A stretch of DNA of 64,000 nt from Vagococcus salmoninarum (GTDB lineage Bacteria; Bacillota; Bacilli; Lactobacillales; Vagococcaceae), in the NCBI RefSeq assembly GCF_003987495.1, contig NZ_NGJU01000001.1, forward strand, positions 124,001-188,000. The letters are read 5' to 3'. Every line of letters begins with the position of its first letter. The first letter of the stretch is position 1. Made by a program: the position numbers and the translations under genes. The notes below the pieces were generated by a model, which worked only from the letters and a program-made list of their open reading frames with translations, was not told the origin of the DNA and made no database searches. Below are positions 27,049 through 36,808 of this stretch, piece by piece.

Positions 27049-27858
27049 GTGAGTATATTACAAGAAATTCAAGATCGATTTTTAGAGTTTTCCGAAAAAG
27101 AAAAACAAATTGCCACGTATTTATTACAAAATAGCAACAGCATCAAAAACATTAATATTTCTAAACTAGCTGAATTAACGGAATCTTCGCCAGCAACAAT
27201 TACACGCTTTGCTAAGAAAATTAACAGTGACAGCTTTGTCGATTTGAAAATTCGCTTAAACGCAGCAGGCAAGCAAGAATCAGCCCATAGCCAGTTAGAA
27301 AAAGCTGATCAGATTTATGAATTTTACACGAAAGTGATTGAGAACACCCGTAAAACGGCGAAAAAAGAAAAGATTGAAGAAGTAGTAGCCTTAATTGAAG
27401 CCAGCTCGCGCATCTTAATTTTCGGCGTAGGGAGTTCTGGCTTAACCGCTAGTGAATTAACGAATCGGCTAGTCAGAATGGGCTTGAATGCCACGGCAAT
27501 TACTGACCCACATCTGATGTTAATTAGTAGTTCCATTGCGACTCAAGCGGATTTAGTCATTGGTATTTCAACTTCAGGGGAAACTTTAGAAGTCGCTAAT
27601 TCATTAAAACTAGCGAAAAAAACTGGGGCTAAAATCATCAGTTTAACAAGCTTTGCCACAAGTCAGATTGCGTTAATAAGTGATGTCAGTTTAATTTCCT
27701 ATAGTAGTAGTTTCGTTGACAATCAACGCTTCATTAACTCACAGTTTGCGACAATGTATATGATTGATATTATTTCAACATTATTATTAGAAAATGATGC
27801 TTACAGCAGTAAGATGGCACGAACAATAGATATTATTACTAAATCATTAAACGAATAG
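27049..27858 (+). CDS. RpiR-family regulator (probable sialic acid regulator)
   Basis: A 269-residue protein with an N-terminal RpiR helix-turn-helix (LAELTESSPATITRFAKK) and a C-terminal SIS sugar-phosphate domain (FGVGSSGLTASE, then ISTSGETLE). RpiR proteins in nan operons often sense ManNAc-6-P or GlcNAc-6-P. The GTG at 27049 is 8 bases after the AGG of GTAGGTG and is preferred over a GTG 9 bases upstream. The palindrome at 24870-24884 is a possible binding site. Repressor or activator cannot be told from sequence. Confidence 0.87.
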   Translation: MSILQEIQDRFLEFSEKEKQIATYLLQNSNSIKNINISKLAELTESSPATITRFAKKINSDSFVDLKIRLNAAGKQESAHSQLEKADQIYEFYTKVIENTRKTAKKEKIEEVVALIEASSRILIFGVGSSGLTASELTNRLVRMGLNATAITDPHLMLISSSIATQADLVIGISTSGETLEVANSLKLAKKTGAKIISLTSFATSQIALISDVSLISYSSSFVDNQRFINSQFATMYMIDIISTLLLENDAYSSKMARTIDIITKSLNE

Positions 27859-27868
27859 GGAGAGACTT

Positions 27869-28780
27869 ATGAGAAATTTAGAAAAGTACCAAGGGATTAT
27901 CCCAGCTTTTTATGCATGTTACGATGAAGCCGGCAATGTTAGTCCAGAACGTGTGCAAAAATTAGCAACGTATTACTTAGAAAAAGGCGTTAAAGGCCTC
28001 TACGTCGGTGGCAGCTCAGGGGAGTGTATCTATCAAACCGTGGCTGAACGTAAATTAGTTTTAGAAAATGTCATGGCAGCCGTTGGCGGGAAGATGACGA
28101 TTATCGCTCATATTGCTGCACCCTCAACTCGGGACAGTGTCGAGTTAGCAAAACATGCAGAATCATTAAAGGTTGATGCCTTAGCGGCGATTCCACCGAT
28201 TTACTTCGTCTTACCTGAAGCAGCGATTGAAAATTATTGGGGCAGTATGGTGGAAGCAACGGATTTAGATTTTATTATTTACAATATTCCTCAAACGACT
28301 GGCTATGCTTTATCAACAACCTTACTAAATAAAATGTTAGAGCGTGACCAAGTGATTGGCGTTAAAAACTCTTCAATGCCAGTAATGGACATTAATAACT
28401 TTAAATTAAGTAGTAACCGAGACATTATTGTTTTCAACGGCCCAGATGAACAGTTTGTAGGTGGTCGGACAATGGGAGCTGACGGCGGGATCGGTGGAAC
28501 TTACGGCGTGATGCCAGAAGTTTACTTGAAAATGGATGAACTAATCAAAGCTAATCAATTAAGTGAAGCCTTAGACATTCAATACGCAGTCAATGCCATC
28601 ATCTTTAAAATGGTTTCTTGTGAAGGCAATCTCTACGATGTGATGAAAAAAATCTTAGCTTTAAACGGTATGGAAATCGGCTCTGCCCGTGAACCCTTGC
28701 CACAAATAAGTGAAAGCGATTTACCGATAATTTTAGAGTCAAAAGCGATGATTGATGCTTTAATTACAAAAATCAAATAA
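27869..28780 (+). CDS. nanA: N-acetylneuraminate lyase
   Basis: A 303-residue TIM-barrel aldolase of the DapA/NanA family that splits Neu5Ac into ManNAc and pyruvate. The Schiff-base Lys166 is in GVKNSS, the catalytic Tyr138 in YNIPQTTG, and GGSSGE forms the carboxylate-binding loop (GSTGE in many members). Length is normal. Ten bases after the regulator with GGGAGAG. Its operon partners leave little doubt about the substrate. Confidence 0.94.
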   Translation: MRNLEKYQGIIPAFYACYDEAGNVSPERVQKLATYYLEKGVKGLYVGGSSGECIYQTVAERKLVLENVMAAVGGKMTIIAHIAAPSTRDSVELAKHAESLKVDALAAIPPIYFVLPEAAIENYWGSMVEATDLDFIIYNIPQTTGYALSTTLLNKMLERDQVIGVKNSSMPVMDINNFKLSSNRDIIVFNGPDEQFVGGRTMGADGGIGGTYGVMPEVYLKMDELIKANQLSEALDIQYAVNAIIFKMVSCEGNLYDVMKKILALNGMEIGSAREPLPQISESDLPIILESKAMIDALITKIK

Positions 28781-28806
28781 CTCAAAAAACTAGGAGGTAG
28801 TTAAAA

Positions 28807-30126
28807 ATGAAAAAGATTTTGTCAGGTTTATTATTAGGTGCAATGGTTTTAACCTTAGGTGCTTGTGGTGATAAAAAAGAGGAAACGAAAGAATCAGCTA
28901 GTGGCGATCAAACAGAAATCACTTGGTGGGCTTTCCCAACCTTTACACAAGAAAGTGGAGATGACGCTGTTGGAACATGGGAACAAAAAGTCATTGAAGC
29001 CTTTGAAGCTAAAAATCCAGAAATTAAAGTTAAACTAGAAACCATCGACTTTACAGCGGGACCAGAAAAAATTACGACGGCGATTGAAGCAGGCACGATG
29101 GCTGATGTGTTATTCGATGCCCCTGGCCGAATCATTACTTACGGTAAAGCTGGTAAATTAGAGAAATTAAACGACATGTTCACTGAAGAGTTCGTAAAAG
29201 ATGTTGATAATGAAGCCATTTTGAAAGCGAGTAAAACTGGTGAGGATGCTTACATGTATCCAATTAGTTCAGCACCATTCTATATGGCTTTTAACCGAGA
29301 AATGGTGAAAGATGCTGGTGTTGAAGACTTAGTGAAAGAAGGTTGGACAACAGCTGACTTTGTTAAAGTTCTTGATGCACTGAAAGAAAAAGGCTATAAC
29401 CCTGGTTCAGTATTTGCCAATGGTCAAGGTGGCGATCAAGGCCCTCGAGCTTTCTTCGCTAACTTAAATAGCAGCCGGATTACTAATGAAGAAATGACTG
29501 AATACACAACGAATGATGAAAAGTCAGTTAAATCAATGGAGTTAATTCAAACATTAATCAAAGATAAAAAGTTAATGAATGGTTCTCAATATGATGGCTC
29601 AGCAGATATCCAAAACTTTGCTAATGGCCAAACAGCCTTTACAATTTTATGGTCACCTGCTCAACCAGCGACGCAAGCCCAATTGTTAGAATCGAGTAAA
29701 GTTGATTACTTAGAAGTACCTTTCCCATCTGAAGATGGCGTAGCAGAACTTGAATATTTAGTGAATGGTTTCGCCGTATTTAATAACGGTAGTGATGAAA
29801 AGGTTGCAGCTTCTAAGAAATTAATTGAATTCGTCGCTGATGACGCTGAATGGGGTCCGAAAAACGTTGTTAGAACTGGCGCTTTCCCAGTGAGACAATC
29901 TTTTGGTGATCTTTATAATGATGAACGCATGACTGAATTAGCGTCATGGACACAATATTACTCACCTTACTACAACACAATTGACGGTTTTGCTGAAATG
30001 AGAACGTTATGGTTCCCAATGATCCAAGCGATTTCAAATGATGAAGTAAAACCTAAAGAAGCGTTAGATAGCTTCACTGAAAAAGCCAATGCCACAATTG
30101 AAAAAGCGGCTAAAGCTGCTAAATAA
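28807..30126 (+). CDS. Sialic acid ABC importer, substrate-binding lipoprotein
   Basis: A 439-residue carbohydrate-binding lipoprotein (CUT1 family) with lipobox LTLGAC (Cys20), then a type II binding fold beginning ITWWAFPTF. Located directly after nanA and before two permeases, it is the natural receptor for free sialic acid. The cognate ATPase is not in the operon; CUT1 importers of this class often borrow a shared MsmK-type ATPase. Sialic acid or a sialo-sugar as ligand is inferred from context. Confidence 0.88.
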   Translation: MKKILSGLLLGAMVLTLGACGDKKEETKESASGDQTEITWWAFPTFTQESGDDAVGTWEQKVIEAFEAKNPEIKVKLETIDFTAGPEKITTAIEAGTMADVLFDAPGRIITYGKAGKLEKLNDMFTEEFVKDVDNEAILKASKTGEDAYMYPISSAPFYMAFNREMVKDAGVEDLVKEGWTTADFVKVLDALKEKGYNPGSVFANGQGGDQGPRAFFANLNSSRITNEEMTEYTTNDEKSVKSMELIQTLIKDKKLMNGSQYDGSADIQNFANGQTAFTILWSPAQPATQAQLLESSKVDYLEVPFPSEDGVAELEYLVNGFAVFNNGSDEKVAASKKLIEFVADDAEWGPKNVVRTGAFPVRQSFGDLYNDERMTELASWTQYYSPYYNTIDGFAEMRTLWFPMIQAISNDEVKPKEALDSFTEKANATIEKAAKAAK

Positions 30127-30138
30127 TAACTAGTCGAT

Positions 30139-30170
30139 ACTCCTCGTGACTTGCGAAACTTGCGAGGAGT
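30139..30170 (+). other. Intercistronic hairpin after the binding-protein gene
   Basis: Arms ACTCCTCG (30139-30146) and CGAGGAGT (30163-30170), followed by GTTATTTT, which is a weak T run. Such hairpins after a binding-protein gene usually protect its message or cause partial termination, so receptor exceeds permease. Confidence 0.7.
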
Positions 30171-30220
30171 GTTATTTTAGGAGATGCTTACTATGATAAA
30201 GAATTGGAGGGAATCTTCCG

Positions 30221-31108
30221 ATGCACGTCAATAAATTAAAAATGCGCGAGACGATGGTCTCATATTTATTCTTAGCCCCAGTTTTAATCTTCTTCTTAGT
30301 CTTTGTTTTGACACCGATGGTTATGGGCTTCGTAACGAGTTTCTTTAACTACACGATGAACGATTTTACTTTTATTGGTTTTGATAACTATGTTCGGATG
30401 TTTAAAGATGATGTCTTTATGAAATCATTAGTAAATACTTTAGTCATCGTCGTTGGATCAGTACCGATTGTCGTGATATTCTCACTATTTGTTGCCTCAC
30501 AAACTTATGAAAGACACGTCTTTACTAGAACTTTTTTCCGAAGTGTCTTCTTCTTACCAGTTGTCACAGGTAGTGTAGCAGTTACAGTTGTTTGGAAATG
30601 GATTTATGATCCAATGTCAGGTATTTTGAACTACGTCTTAAAAGAAACTGGTGTCATTGAACAAAACATTAGCTGGTTAGGCGACAAACAGTGGGCCTTA
30701 TTAGCTATCATTGTGATATTACTAACAACCTCTGTTGGTCAGCCAATCATTTTATACATTGCGGCAATGGGAAATATTGATACTTCACTAGTTGAAGCAG
30801 CCCGGATTGATGGCGCCACTGAAAATCAAGTCTTTTGGAAAATTAAATGGCCAAGCTTATTGCCAACAACGTTGTATATTGCAATTATCACGACGATTAA
30901 CTCATTTCAGTGTTTTGCTTTAATTCAGCTCTTAACTTCTGGTGGGCCAAACTATTCAACAAGTACCTTAATGTACTACTTGTATGAAAAAGCCTTTAAA
31001 CTATCAGAATATGGCTATGCCAACACGATGGGTGTCTTCTTAGCAGTCTTAATTGCCTTAATTAGTTTCGCCCAAATGAAAATTCTCGGAAATGACGTTG
31101 AGTATTAA
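30221..31108 (+). CDS. Sialic acid ABC importer permease 1
   Basis: A 295-residue CUT1 permease of the MalF/UgpA type. It has about six membrane helices and the EAA loop (EAARIDGATENQVFWKIKWP) that contacts the ATPase. The start at 30221 follows TTGGAGGGAA. Its partner is the next gene. Together they form the channel for the sugar presented by the lipoprotein upstream. Confidence 0.9.
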   Translation: MHVNKLKMRETMVSYLFLAPVLIFFLVFVLTPMVMGFVTSFFNYTMNDFTFIGFDNYVRMFKDDVFMKSLVNTLVIVVGSVPIVVIFSLFVASQTYERHVFTRTFFRSVFFLPVVTGSVAVTVVWKWIYDPMSGILNYVLKETGVIEQNISWLGDKQWALLAIIVILLTTSVGQPIILYIAAMGNIDTSLVEAARIDGATENQVFWKIKWPSLLPTTLYIAIITTINSFQCFALIQLLTSGGPNYSTSTLMYYLYEKAFKLSEYGYANTMGVFLAVLIALISFAQMKILGNDVEY

Positions 31109-31127
31109 CATGGAGTCTCGTCAAACA

Positions 31128-31157
31128 AAGGTAAGTAGTCACACCAAAACTTACCTT
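31128..31157 (+). other. Hairpin between the two permease genes
   Basis: A perfect 9-bp stem, AAGGTAAGT (31128-31136) with ACTTACCTT (31149-31157), and a 12-base loop. No T run follows. A second structured gap in the operon, likely affecting mRNA decay. Confidence 0.6.
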
Positions 31158-31177
31158 GCAAGTAAGGAGGAAATGTA

Positions 31178-32008
31178 ATGAAAAAGAAAAAAGTGACTCC
31201 CTTTGACGTTTTCTCAACAGTCATTTTGAGCATTTTAACAATCATCTTTGTTTTTCCCTTTTATTGGGTCATGACGGGTGCGTTTAAAGCCCAACCCGAT
31301 ACGATTGCTATTCCACCACAATGGTGGCCAACCGCCCCGACTTTAGAAAACTTCCAACGCTTATTAGTTCAAAACCCAGCTGGAAAATGGCTTTGGAACA
31401 GTGTGGCGATTGCTGGAGCAACAATGATTTTAGTTTGTTTAACTTCAGCCTTAGCAGGTTACGTTTTAGCAAAAAAACGCTTCTACGGTCAAAAAATATT
31501 ATTCTCAATCTTTATCGGTGCCATGGCGCTACCGAAACAAGTTGTCTTAGTTCCTTTAGTTCGGATCATTAACTTTATGGGAATTCATGACACATTAGCA
31601 GCCGTTATTTTACCGCTAGTCGGTTGGCCTTTTGGGGTGTTCCTAATGAAACAATTTAGCGAAAACATTCCTACAGAGCTTTTAGAGTCTGCTAAAATTG
31701 ACGGGTGTGGCGAAATTAGAACCTTTGTCAGTGTCGCCTTTCCAATCGTCAAACCAGGCTTTGCTGCCTTAGCGATCTTCACATTTATCAATACGTGGAA
31801 CGATTACTTCATGCAGTTAGTAATGTTGAATTCACGGGATAAACTGACGGTCTCGCTCGGTGTAGCAACGATGCAGGCAGAGATGGCGACTAACTATGGC
31901 TTGATCATGGCTGGTGCGGTGTTAGCAGCCGTTCCCATTGTGGCAGTCTTCCTGGCTTTCCAAAAATCATTTACCCAAGGGATTACCATGGGAGCAGTTA
32001 AAGGTTAA
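31178..32008 (+). CDS. Sialic acid ABC importer permease 2
   Basis: A 276-residue CUT1 permease of the MalG/UgpE type with six hydrophobic helices and an EAA loop (ESAKIDGCGEIRTFVSVAFP), in which Glu-Ser replaces the usual Glu-Ala. AAGGAGG precedes the start at 31178. Completes the membrane part of the importer; no ATPase gene follows. Confidence 0.9.
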   Translation: MKKKKVTPFDVFSTVILSILTIIFVFPFYWVMTGAFKAQPDTIAIPPQWWPTAPTLENFQRLLVQNPAGKWLWNSVAIAGATMILVCLTSALAGYVLAKKRFYGQKILFSIFIGAMALPKQVVLVPLVRIINFMGIHDTLAAVILPLVGWPFGVFLMKQFSENIPTELLESAKIDGCGEIRTFVSVAFPIVKPGFAALAIFTFINTWNDYFMQLVMLNSRDKLTVSLGVATMQAEMATNYGLIMAGAVLAAVPIVAVFLAFQKSFTQGITMGAVKG

Positions 32009-32055
32009 TCACGCAATTAGCAACAGCTAAGGAACAACATATAGGAGGAATAGCA

Positions 32056-32700
32056 ATGTTTAGAAGTGGACAAAACATCACCAATAAGCTTTTTAGTCTT
32101 GATAATCAAGTCATGAGAGTCTTTTCTTTGATCTTTGATTTAGTTGTTCTCAATCTCTTGTTTATCATTGGCAGTCTCCCACTAGTGACAGTGGGAGTCT
32201 CCTTAACAGCGATGTACTCTGTGACTTTAAAAATGGCGAAAAGAGAGCATACTTCAGTAGTCAAAGAATATCTTGCCGCTTATAAAAGTAACTTAAAACA
32301 AGGCCTCTTGTTTGGGTTAATCGCCTGTGGGCTAGTCCTCTTCTTATCTATTGACTATTATTATTTACAATTACTTTTTCCAACAAGTATTAATACAGTC
32401 AAAATTGCTTTAATTGCTTTAAGCTTAATCGGTTATTTTATTTATCTCTATATTTTCCCCTTAATTGCTCGTTACGTCTATACGACGAAAGAAGTCTATC
32501 AAACTGCAGTTAAGCTGAGTTTAAGTAATCTACCATGGAACTTAGTCCTGATTAGTTTGAATGTGCCAATTATTGGCCTCGTTCTATATTCTGGGATGAC
32601 GATGATTATTACGTGTTTGCTAATGATCGTGATTGGTTTTGCAGGCCTCGGTTATTTACAATCAGTAATTTTTAGAAAAATATTTGCAAAGTATGAATAA
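32056..32700 (+). CDS. YesL-like DUF624 membrane protein
   Basis: A 214-residue protein with about five membrane helices matching the DUF624/YesL family, often next to CUT1 sugar importers in Firmicutes. The early segment LDNQVMRVFSLIFDLVVLN and repeated glycine-containing helices are typical. It has a good AGGAGG site. The function of the family is not established; a helper role for the importer is an inference from repeated co-occurrence. Confidence 0.78.
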   Translation: MFRSGQNITNKLFSLDNQVMRVFSLIFDLVVLNLLFIIGSLPLVTVGVSLTAMYSVTLKMAKREHTSVVKEYLAAYKSNLKQGLLFGLIACGLVLFLSIDYYYLQLLFPTSINTVKIALIALSLIGYFIYLYIFPLIARYVYTTKEVYQTAVKLSLSNLPWNLVLISLNVPIIGLVLYSGMTMIITCLLMIVIGFAGLGYLQSVIFRKIFAKYE

Positions 32701-32718
32701 TTAATTCTTAGAAATCTG

Positions 32719-32763
32719 CTAAAAACTTAAAAGGGCAACTACGGTGGCGCAATAAGTTTTTAG
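32719..32763 (+). other. Hairpin upstream of the sialidase gene
   Basis: A perfect 11-bp stem CTAAAAACTTA / TAAGTTTTTAG (32719-32729, 32753-32763) around a 23-base GC-richer loop, followed by TTGATTTTTG. It may be an imperfect terminator for the import operon, which would leave the sialidase with lower read-through or a promoter of its own within 32764-32925. Confidence 0.55.
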
Positions 32764-32925
32764 TTGATTTTTGTGTCGTCTTTTACGGCTATTTTTTTTA
32801 GCAAGAACTGAAAATGGTTTTCTTTTGTCGGAAATAAAGGAAATAGAAACCTTAAAAATGAAAAAAGAAAGGAGTTTGTTCAGTTAGATGATCCAAAAAA
32901 TTGAAGATTAAGAAGGAGGGCTTTT

Positions 32926-35900
32926 ATGAAGAAGCAAGTGTATCAGTCGTTAAAAGTTTGTGGAGGATTTTTAGCTGTTAGTATTTTTTTTCTAGGATTG
33001 ACTGGAAGTTTAGCAGAAGCAAGTAGCACCTTAGAGGAGCTTCAAGACAAAGCAGAAGTTAGCTATCATTTTGAGGAGGCCGAAGGTTATTTTGATGGCA
33101 CAAAGACACTGGATAAATCAGCAGATTTAGCAAAAATAAAAGACTTAACTGAAGGTACGATTATTTTAAGAGCTAAATTTACTGGCACGCCAGATCCAAC
33201 GAGTATGTATGCTTTACTTGGATTAGGCAATGAGGCTCAAGATGCGAATAAGCAAATTGTTTTAGGCAGCGCCTTAGACCCCTTTGCTGCGCGTTTTGAA
33301 TTTGGGGATAAACTAAGTAGCAGTGCCATGCGGAGTAAACCTTTCTCAGATAACAAATGGCATACGTTAGCTTACACAGCTGGTGAAGATTATGTCAGCG
33401 TCTCAGTTGATGGCGAATCAGGAAAAACTGGGGCAGATGGTTTTTATCAAGATGAGAAATGGAAGGGCTTTCTTTCGAGAGGGCAAGAGTTAACGACCTT
33501 TAGTATTGGTGGTTTTACTTCCCTTAACAATAATAAATACCCTTATGCTAACTGGGTCGGTGAAATTGATTTTGTGACCATTACCTCAGAAGTAGTTCCA
33601 CCAGGGGAAGCCGATCAATTAACTGGTTCATTAGTTAATGACTTTGAAATAATCTTAGGGAATACTTCCGTGGCAACACCTGAAATTATTGGCAGTGAAG
33701 TAGGAGAAATTACCTTTAAAGGCGAGCCGACAGAAGCTGTCACAGCCCAATTAGCACCAGGAATAAAAGACAATGACTTATTTACAATTGAAAATAATGT
33801 CTTAAAAACACGGACAGTATTAAAGCCATTTACTTCTTATACGGTGTTAGTGTCAACGGATGCTGCTAGTAGTGAAGACACCTACTTTACAATAAAAACG
33901 TTAGGTGACACAAGTGGCACCTTGTTAGAAATTACTGAAAAAACATCAATCACTAAACCGATATCTTATCCGGCCTTAGTAGCACCAACTAGCACGTTAA
34001 CGGATATTACGATTAAAGCTCAGTTTGTCCAAAAGGTCAGTGGCATTGGTTCTTTAATTAGTTTTTCTAATCAAAGTGCTGGGAACGAACACTTCCATTT
34101 ATATGCTAATGGCAGTTCAATTGGTTACGAGCTAAGAGGCTTAAAAGGCAGTGGCGATTTAACTGCAAGTAGTCCGACGATTCGTAGCAATGGTTTGAAC
34201 ACTGTTGCTTTTAAAGCTGATAGCAGTGATCAGACGTTTAAATTATTTGCTAACGGAAAACTAGTAAACACGAAAAAATTAACAGTAGAAACGTATCGTA
34301 TGCTCAAAGATCTAAGTAATGGGGTTAACGCCGTCACAATCGGTGGGACGCCTCGAAGTGGTAACGTCTATCCTTTTAACGGAACACTCTTAAAGTTAGA
34401 AGCTCAAGGCAGCCCAGTGTCAGATCAAGAGTTACTCGATTATACAAATGACACCCCAGCAGAAGAAAATGAAGAGTTGGTTTTCCCCCATATTTTTGAA
34501 GCTACCGGCGCTAATTTTTTTAGAATTCCAGCACTTTATACATTAAATGATGGAACGGTAATGGCCGCGATTGATGCTCGATTTGGGGGAGCAGCGGATT
34601 CTCCTAACAACTTAGACACTGCTATTAACTTTTTAGATCCTAAGACGAATACTTGGGGGGAAGCAACGATGCCACTACATTTTGATGATTACACAGATGA
34701 TCCAGGTTACGTTAGCAATAGTGCCTCATTTATTGATCCTGTCATCATCCAAGATGATCAAGATAAAATTTATATGGCAGTAGATGCCTTTCCAGCTGGT
34801 TTTGGTTACCCAAATGCAGTTGCTGGTTCAGGGATGAAAACAGTTGACGGTGAAAAAGTTTTAGGGTTAACGAAAAAAGGCAATGATGTTAAAAAGTGGG
34901 CGAACTTTGACCACTATGTTAAAGATGGTGTAGTCTATACAGCTGAAAATACAAAGACTGACTATACAGTCGATGCTGAATTTAATTTGTCAAAAGCTGG
35001 TGAGGCATTATATGTCGACCAAAAGAAACCTAATGGTACTTTAAGTGGAAAAAAAGTAAAAATGAATGTGTTTTACGCAGATGCTGATTTTAAAGTTTAC
35101 GGAACCTCTTACTTTGTGATGGTCACAAGTGAAGATGGTGGAAAAACTTGGAGTAAGCCTATTAACATGAACTATTTAAAACGGGAAGAAGACCGCTTCT
35201 GGGGAACTGGACCAGGACGAGGCCATCGCGTTAAAGTTGGGGAATATGCTAACCGGATAATTATGCCGACTTATGATAGTCAAGACGGCGAACGGGTAAG
35301 TACGATTTATTCAGACGATCATGGAAAAACTTGGAAACGTGGTCAACGCACAACGATGGCAAGTACAAATAGTCCTGGCAAAGCCAGTGAATCACAACTA
35401 ATTGAATTACCTGATGGCACATTGCGTTTATTTGCCCGAGGTAACACTGGCTTAATTGGCTATGGTGATAGTTTTGACGGTGGTGAAAGTTTTGAACCAA
35501 TGAGACAAGACTCTGGCCTAGCCTATAGCGGAAATGTGATGATTTCTGCGATTAATTACGAAGGCTTAATTGATGGGAAAAAAGCATTAATCCTTTCGGC
35601 GCCAGAAGGAAGTGGCCGGAACAACGGAATCATCAGAATTGGCTTAATCAACGAACCAACAGAAAGCCATGGCGAATATACGATTGATTGGAAATATAAG
35701 TATGCTGTTAATAAAGGCGGTTTCGTTTATAGCAGTTTAACCCAACTGCCAAATGGCAAGATTGCCTTGCTGTGGGAAAATGATCCAAATACTAAACCAG
35801 CTATATACACTGAATATACGTTAGAGGAACTGAAGAGTGGTAAGAGTAGTGTCACATCATTCACAGTAGAAAATCCAACTGAACTTGTTTCAGGTGGCCT

Positions 35901-36459
35901 CATCAAAGGGAAACTGCAACTGAAAAGTCAAATTGTACCAGAATTATCTGATTTAACTAACAGTCAATTAACTATTAGTTATCCAGAATCAACTCATGAA
36001 GCAGCGGCTTTGCAGTATGAATCCTTTGATAAAGCCACTAATACGTTAATTTTTACTGGTCAATTACCAGTCACAACGAAAAATCTTAAGTATGAAATAA
36101 GTCTAGCGAAGACCAATCAAATTTTCACCTATGGCGGACCTTTTACTGGGATTGCTAGTGATTTAATTAGTGGTGAAGTCACTGTCGAAGCAGAACCAAG
36201 TGACATTCCAGTGTCAGAGCTAGGCTTAGATGTTGGCGTCTTAACAACCCTTAAAAAAGGAAAAAACTTACCTTTAGGGGTAACTGTTAGCCCAGAAAAT
36301 GCCACAGATCAACAAATTACTTGGGTGATTGAGAAACCAGAGATCGTGGAAGTTTCGGCTGATGGCGTCTTAAAAGGCTTGAAAGCAGGAATGTCACGAG
36401 TAACAGCGGTCAGTCATAATGGGAAAGAAGCAAGTGTTGTCATTAGAGTCACTAAATAA
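32926..36459 (+). CDS. nanH: Secreted multidomain sialidase
   Basis: A 1177-residue exo-alpha-sialidase. After a signal peptide come a LamG/CBM40-like lectin domain (about 45-225), a second LamG-like domain (about 340-505) and the six-bladed sialidase propeller (about 515-960). Visible active-site parts are FRIP with Arg533, three Asp boxes (SEDGGKTW, SDDHGKTW, SFDGGESF near 735, 796, 850), a Glu in LIELPDG and the nucleophile-type Tyr in VYSSLTQ near 935. A bacterial Big_2 Ig domain closes the protein (about 1089-1177). It has no LPXTG, so it is released or bound non-covalently. It frees sialic acid for the operon upstream. Confidence 0.93.
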   Translation: MKKQVYQSLKVCGGFLAVSIFFLGLTGSLAEASSTLEELQDKAEVSYHFEEAEGYFDGTKTLDKSADLAKIKDLTEGTIILRAKFTGTPDPTSMYALLGLGNEAQDANKQIVLGSALDPFAARFEFGDKLSSSAMRSKPFSDNKWHTLAYTAGEDYVSVSVDGESGKTGADGFYQDEKWKGFLSRGQELTTFSIGGFTSLNNNKYPYANWVGEIDFVTITSEVVPPGEADQLTGSLVNDFEIILGNTSVATPEIIGSEVGEITFKGEPTEAVTAQLAPGIKDNDLFTIENNVLKTRTVLKPFTSYTVLVSTDAASSEDTYFTIKTLGDTSGTLLEITEKTSITKPISYPALVAPTSTLTDITIKAQFVQKVSGIGSLISFSNQSAGNEHFHLYANGSSIGYELRGLKGSGDLTASSPTIRSNGLNTVAFKADSSDQTFKLFANGKLVNTKKLTVETYRMLKDLSNGVNAVTIGGTPRSGNVYPFNGTLLKLEAQGSPVSDQELLDYTNDTPAEENEELVFPHIFEATGANFFRIPALYTLNDGTVMAAIDARFGGAADSPNNLDTAINFLDPKTNTWGEATMPLHFDDYTDDPGYVSNSASFIDPVIIQDDQDKIYMAVDAFPAGFGYPNAVAGSGMKTVDGEKVLGLTKKGNDVKKWANFDHYVKDGVVYTAENTKTDYTVDAEFNLSKAGEALYVDQKKPNGTLSGKKVKMNVFYADADFKVYGTSYFVMVTSEDGGKTWSKPINMNYLKREEDRFWGTGPGRGHRVKVGEYANRIIMPTYDSQDGERVSTIYSDDHGKTWKRGQRTTMASTNSPGKASESQLIELPDGTLRLFARGNTGLIGYGDSFDGGESFEPMRQDSGLAYSGNVMISAINYEGLIDGKKALILSAPEGSGRNNGIIRIGLINEPTESHGEYTIDWKYKYAVNKGGFVYSSLTQLPNGKIALLWENDPNTKPAIYTEYTLEELKSGKSSVTSFTVENPTELVSGGLIKGKLQLKSQIVPELSDLTNSQLTISYPESTHEAAALQYESFDKATNTLIFTGQLPVTTKNLKYEISLAKTNQIFTYGGPFTGIASDLISGEVTVEAEPSDIPVSELGLDVGVLTTLKKGKNLPLGVTVSPENATDQQITWVIEKPEIVEVSADGVLKGLKAGMSRVTAVSHNGKEASVVIRVTK

Positions 36460-36472
36460 AAAGAGGTGAAAC

Positions 36473-36808
36473 ATGAGGAAAAAGGTGAAGATGATGCTAG
36501 TTTTTGGATTAGTAAGCGGTGGGTTACTTTTTCCTCGGTTATCACTGGGGCGCGGCTACTTCTCTCAAAATCTTGAAATTAATTTTGGCACAACTAGAAT
36601 AGGCGTTGATGAGAGTAGAGCTGAACCAATCGAAACAGTTGAGACAACTGATGAAACAACGGAAATAACGGAAACAACTAAAACAACTGAAATAAGTTGG
36701 CAAGAGTCTGAACTAAAGGAATCAGAAATTAAGGAAATTGAGGGATCAACAAATGAGTCAGATGTCATGGCGGAAACAATTGAAACCGAAACAGTCTCAA
36801 GTGATTAG
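36473..36808 (+). CDS. Small secreted protein with SipW-type leader and acidic Thr/Glu tail
   Basis: A 111-residue protein. The N-terminus MRKKVKMM plus a hydrophobic core ends in GRGYFSQNLEINFG, resembling the GTYAYFS pattern at SipW-dependent cleavage sites. What follows is only a low-complexity Thr/Glu/Ile tail with no folded domain evident. It overlaps the SipW-like gene by 56 bases in another frame, a long overlap. It may be a mini-substrate or chaperone-like piece of the TasA-type system. No function is known to me. Confidence 0.6.
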   Translation: MRKKVKMMLVFGLVSGGLLFPRLSLGRGYFSQNLEINFGTTRIGVDESRAEPIETVETTDETTEITETTKTTEISWQESELKESEIKEIEGSTNESDVMAETIETETVSSD

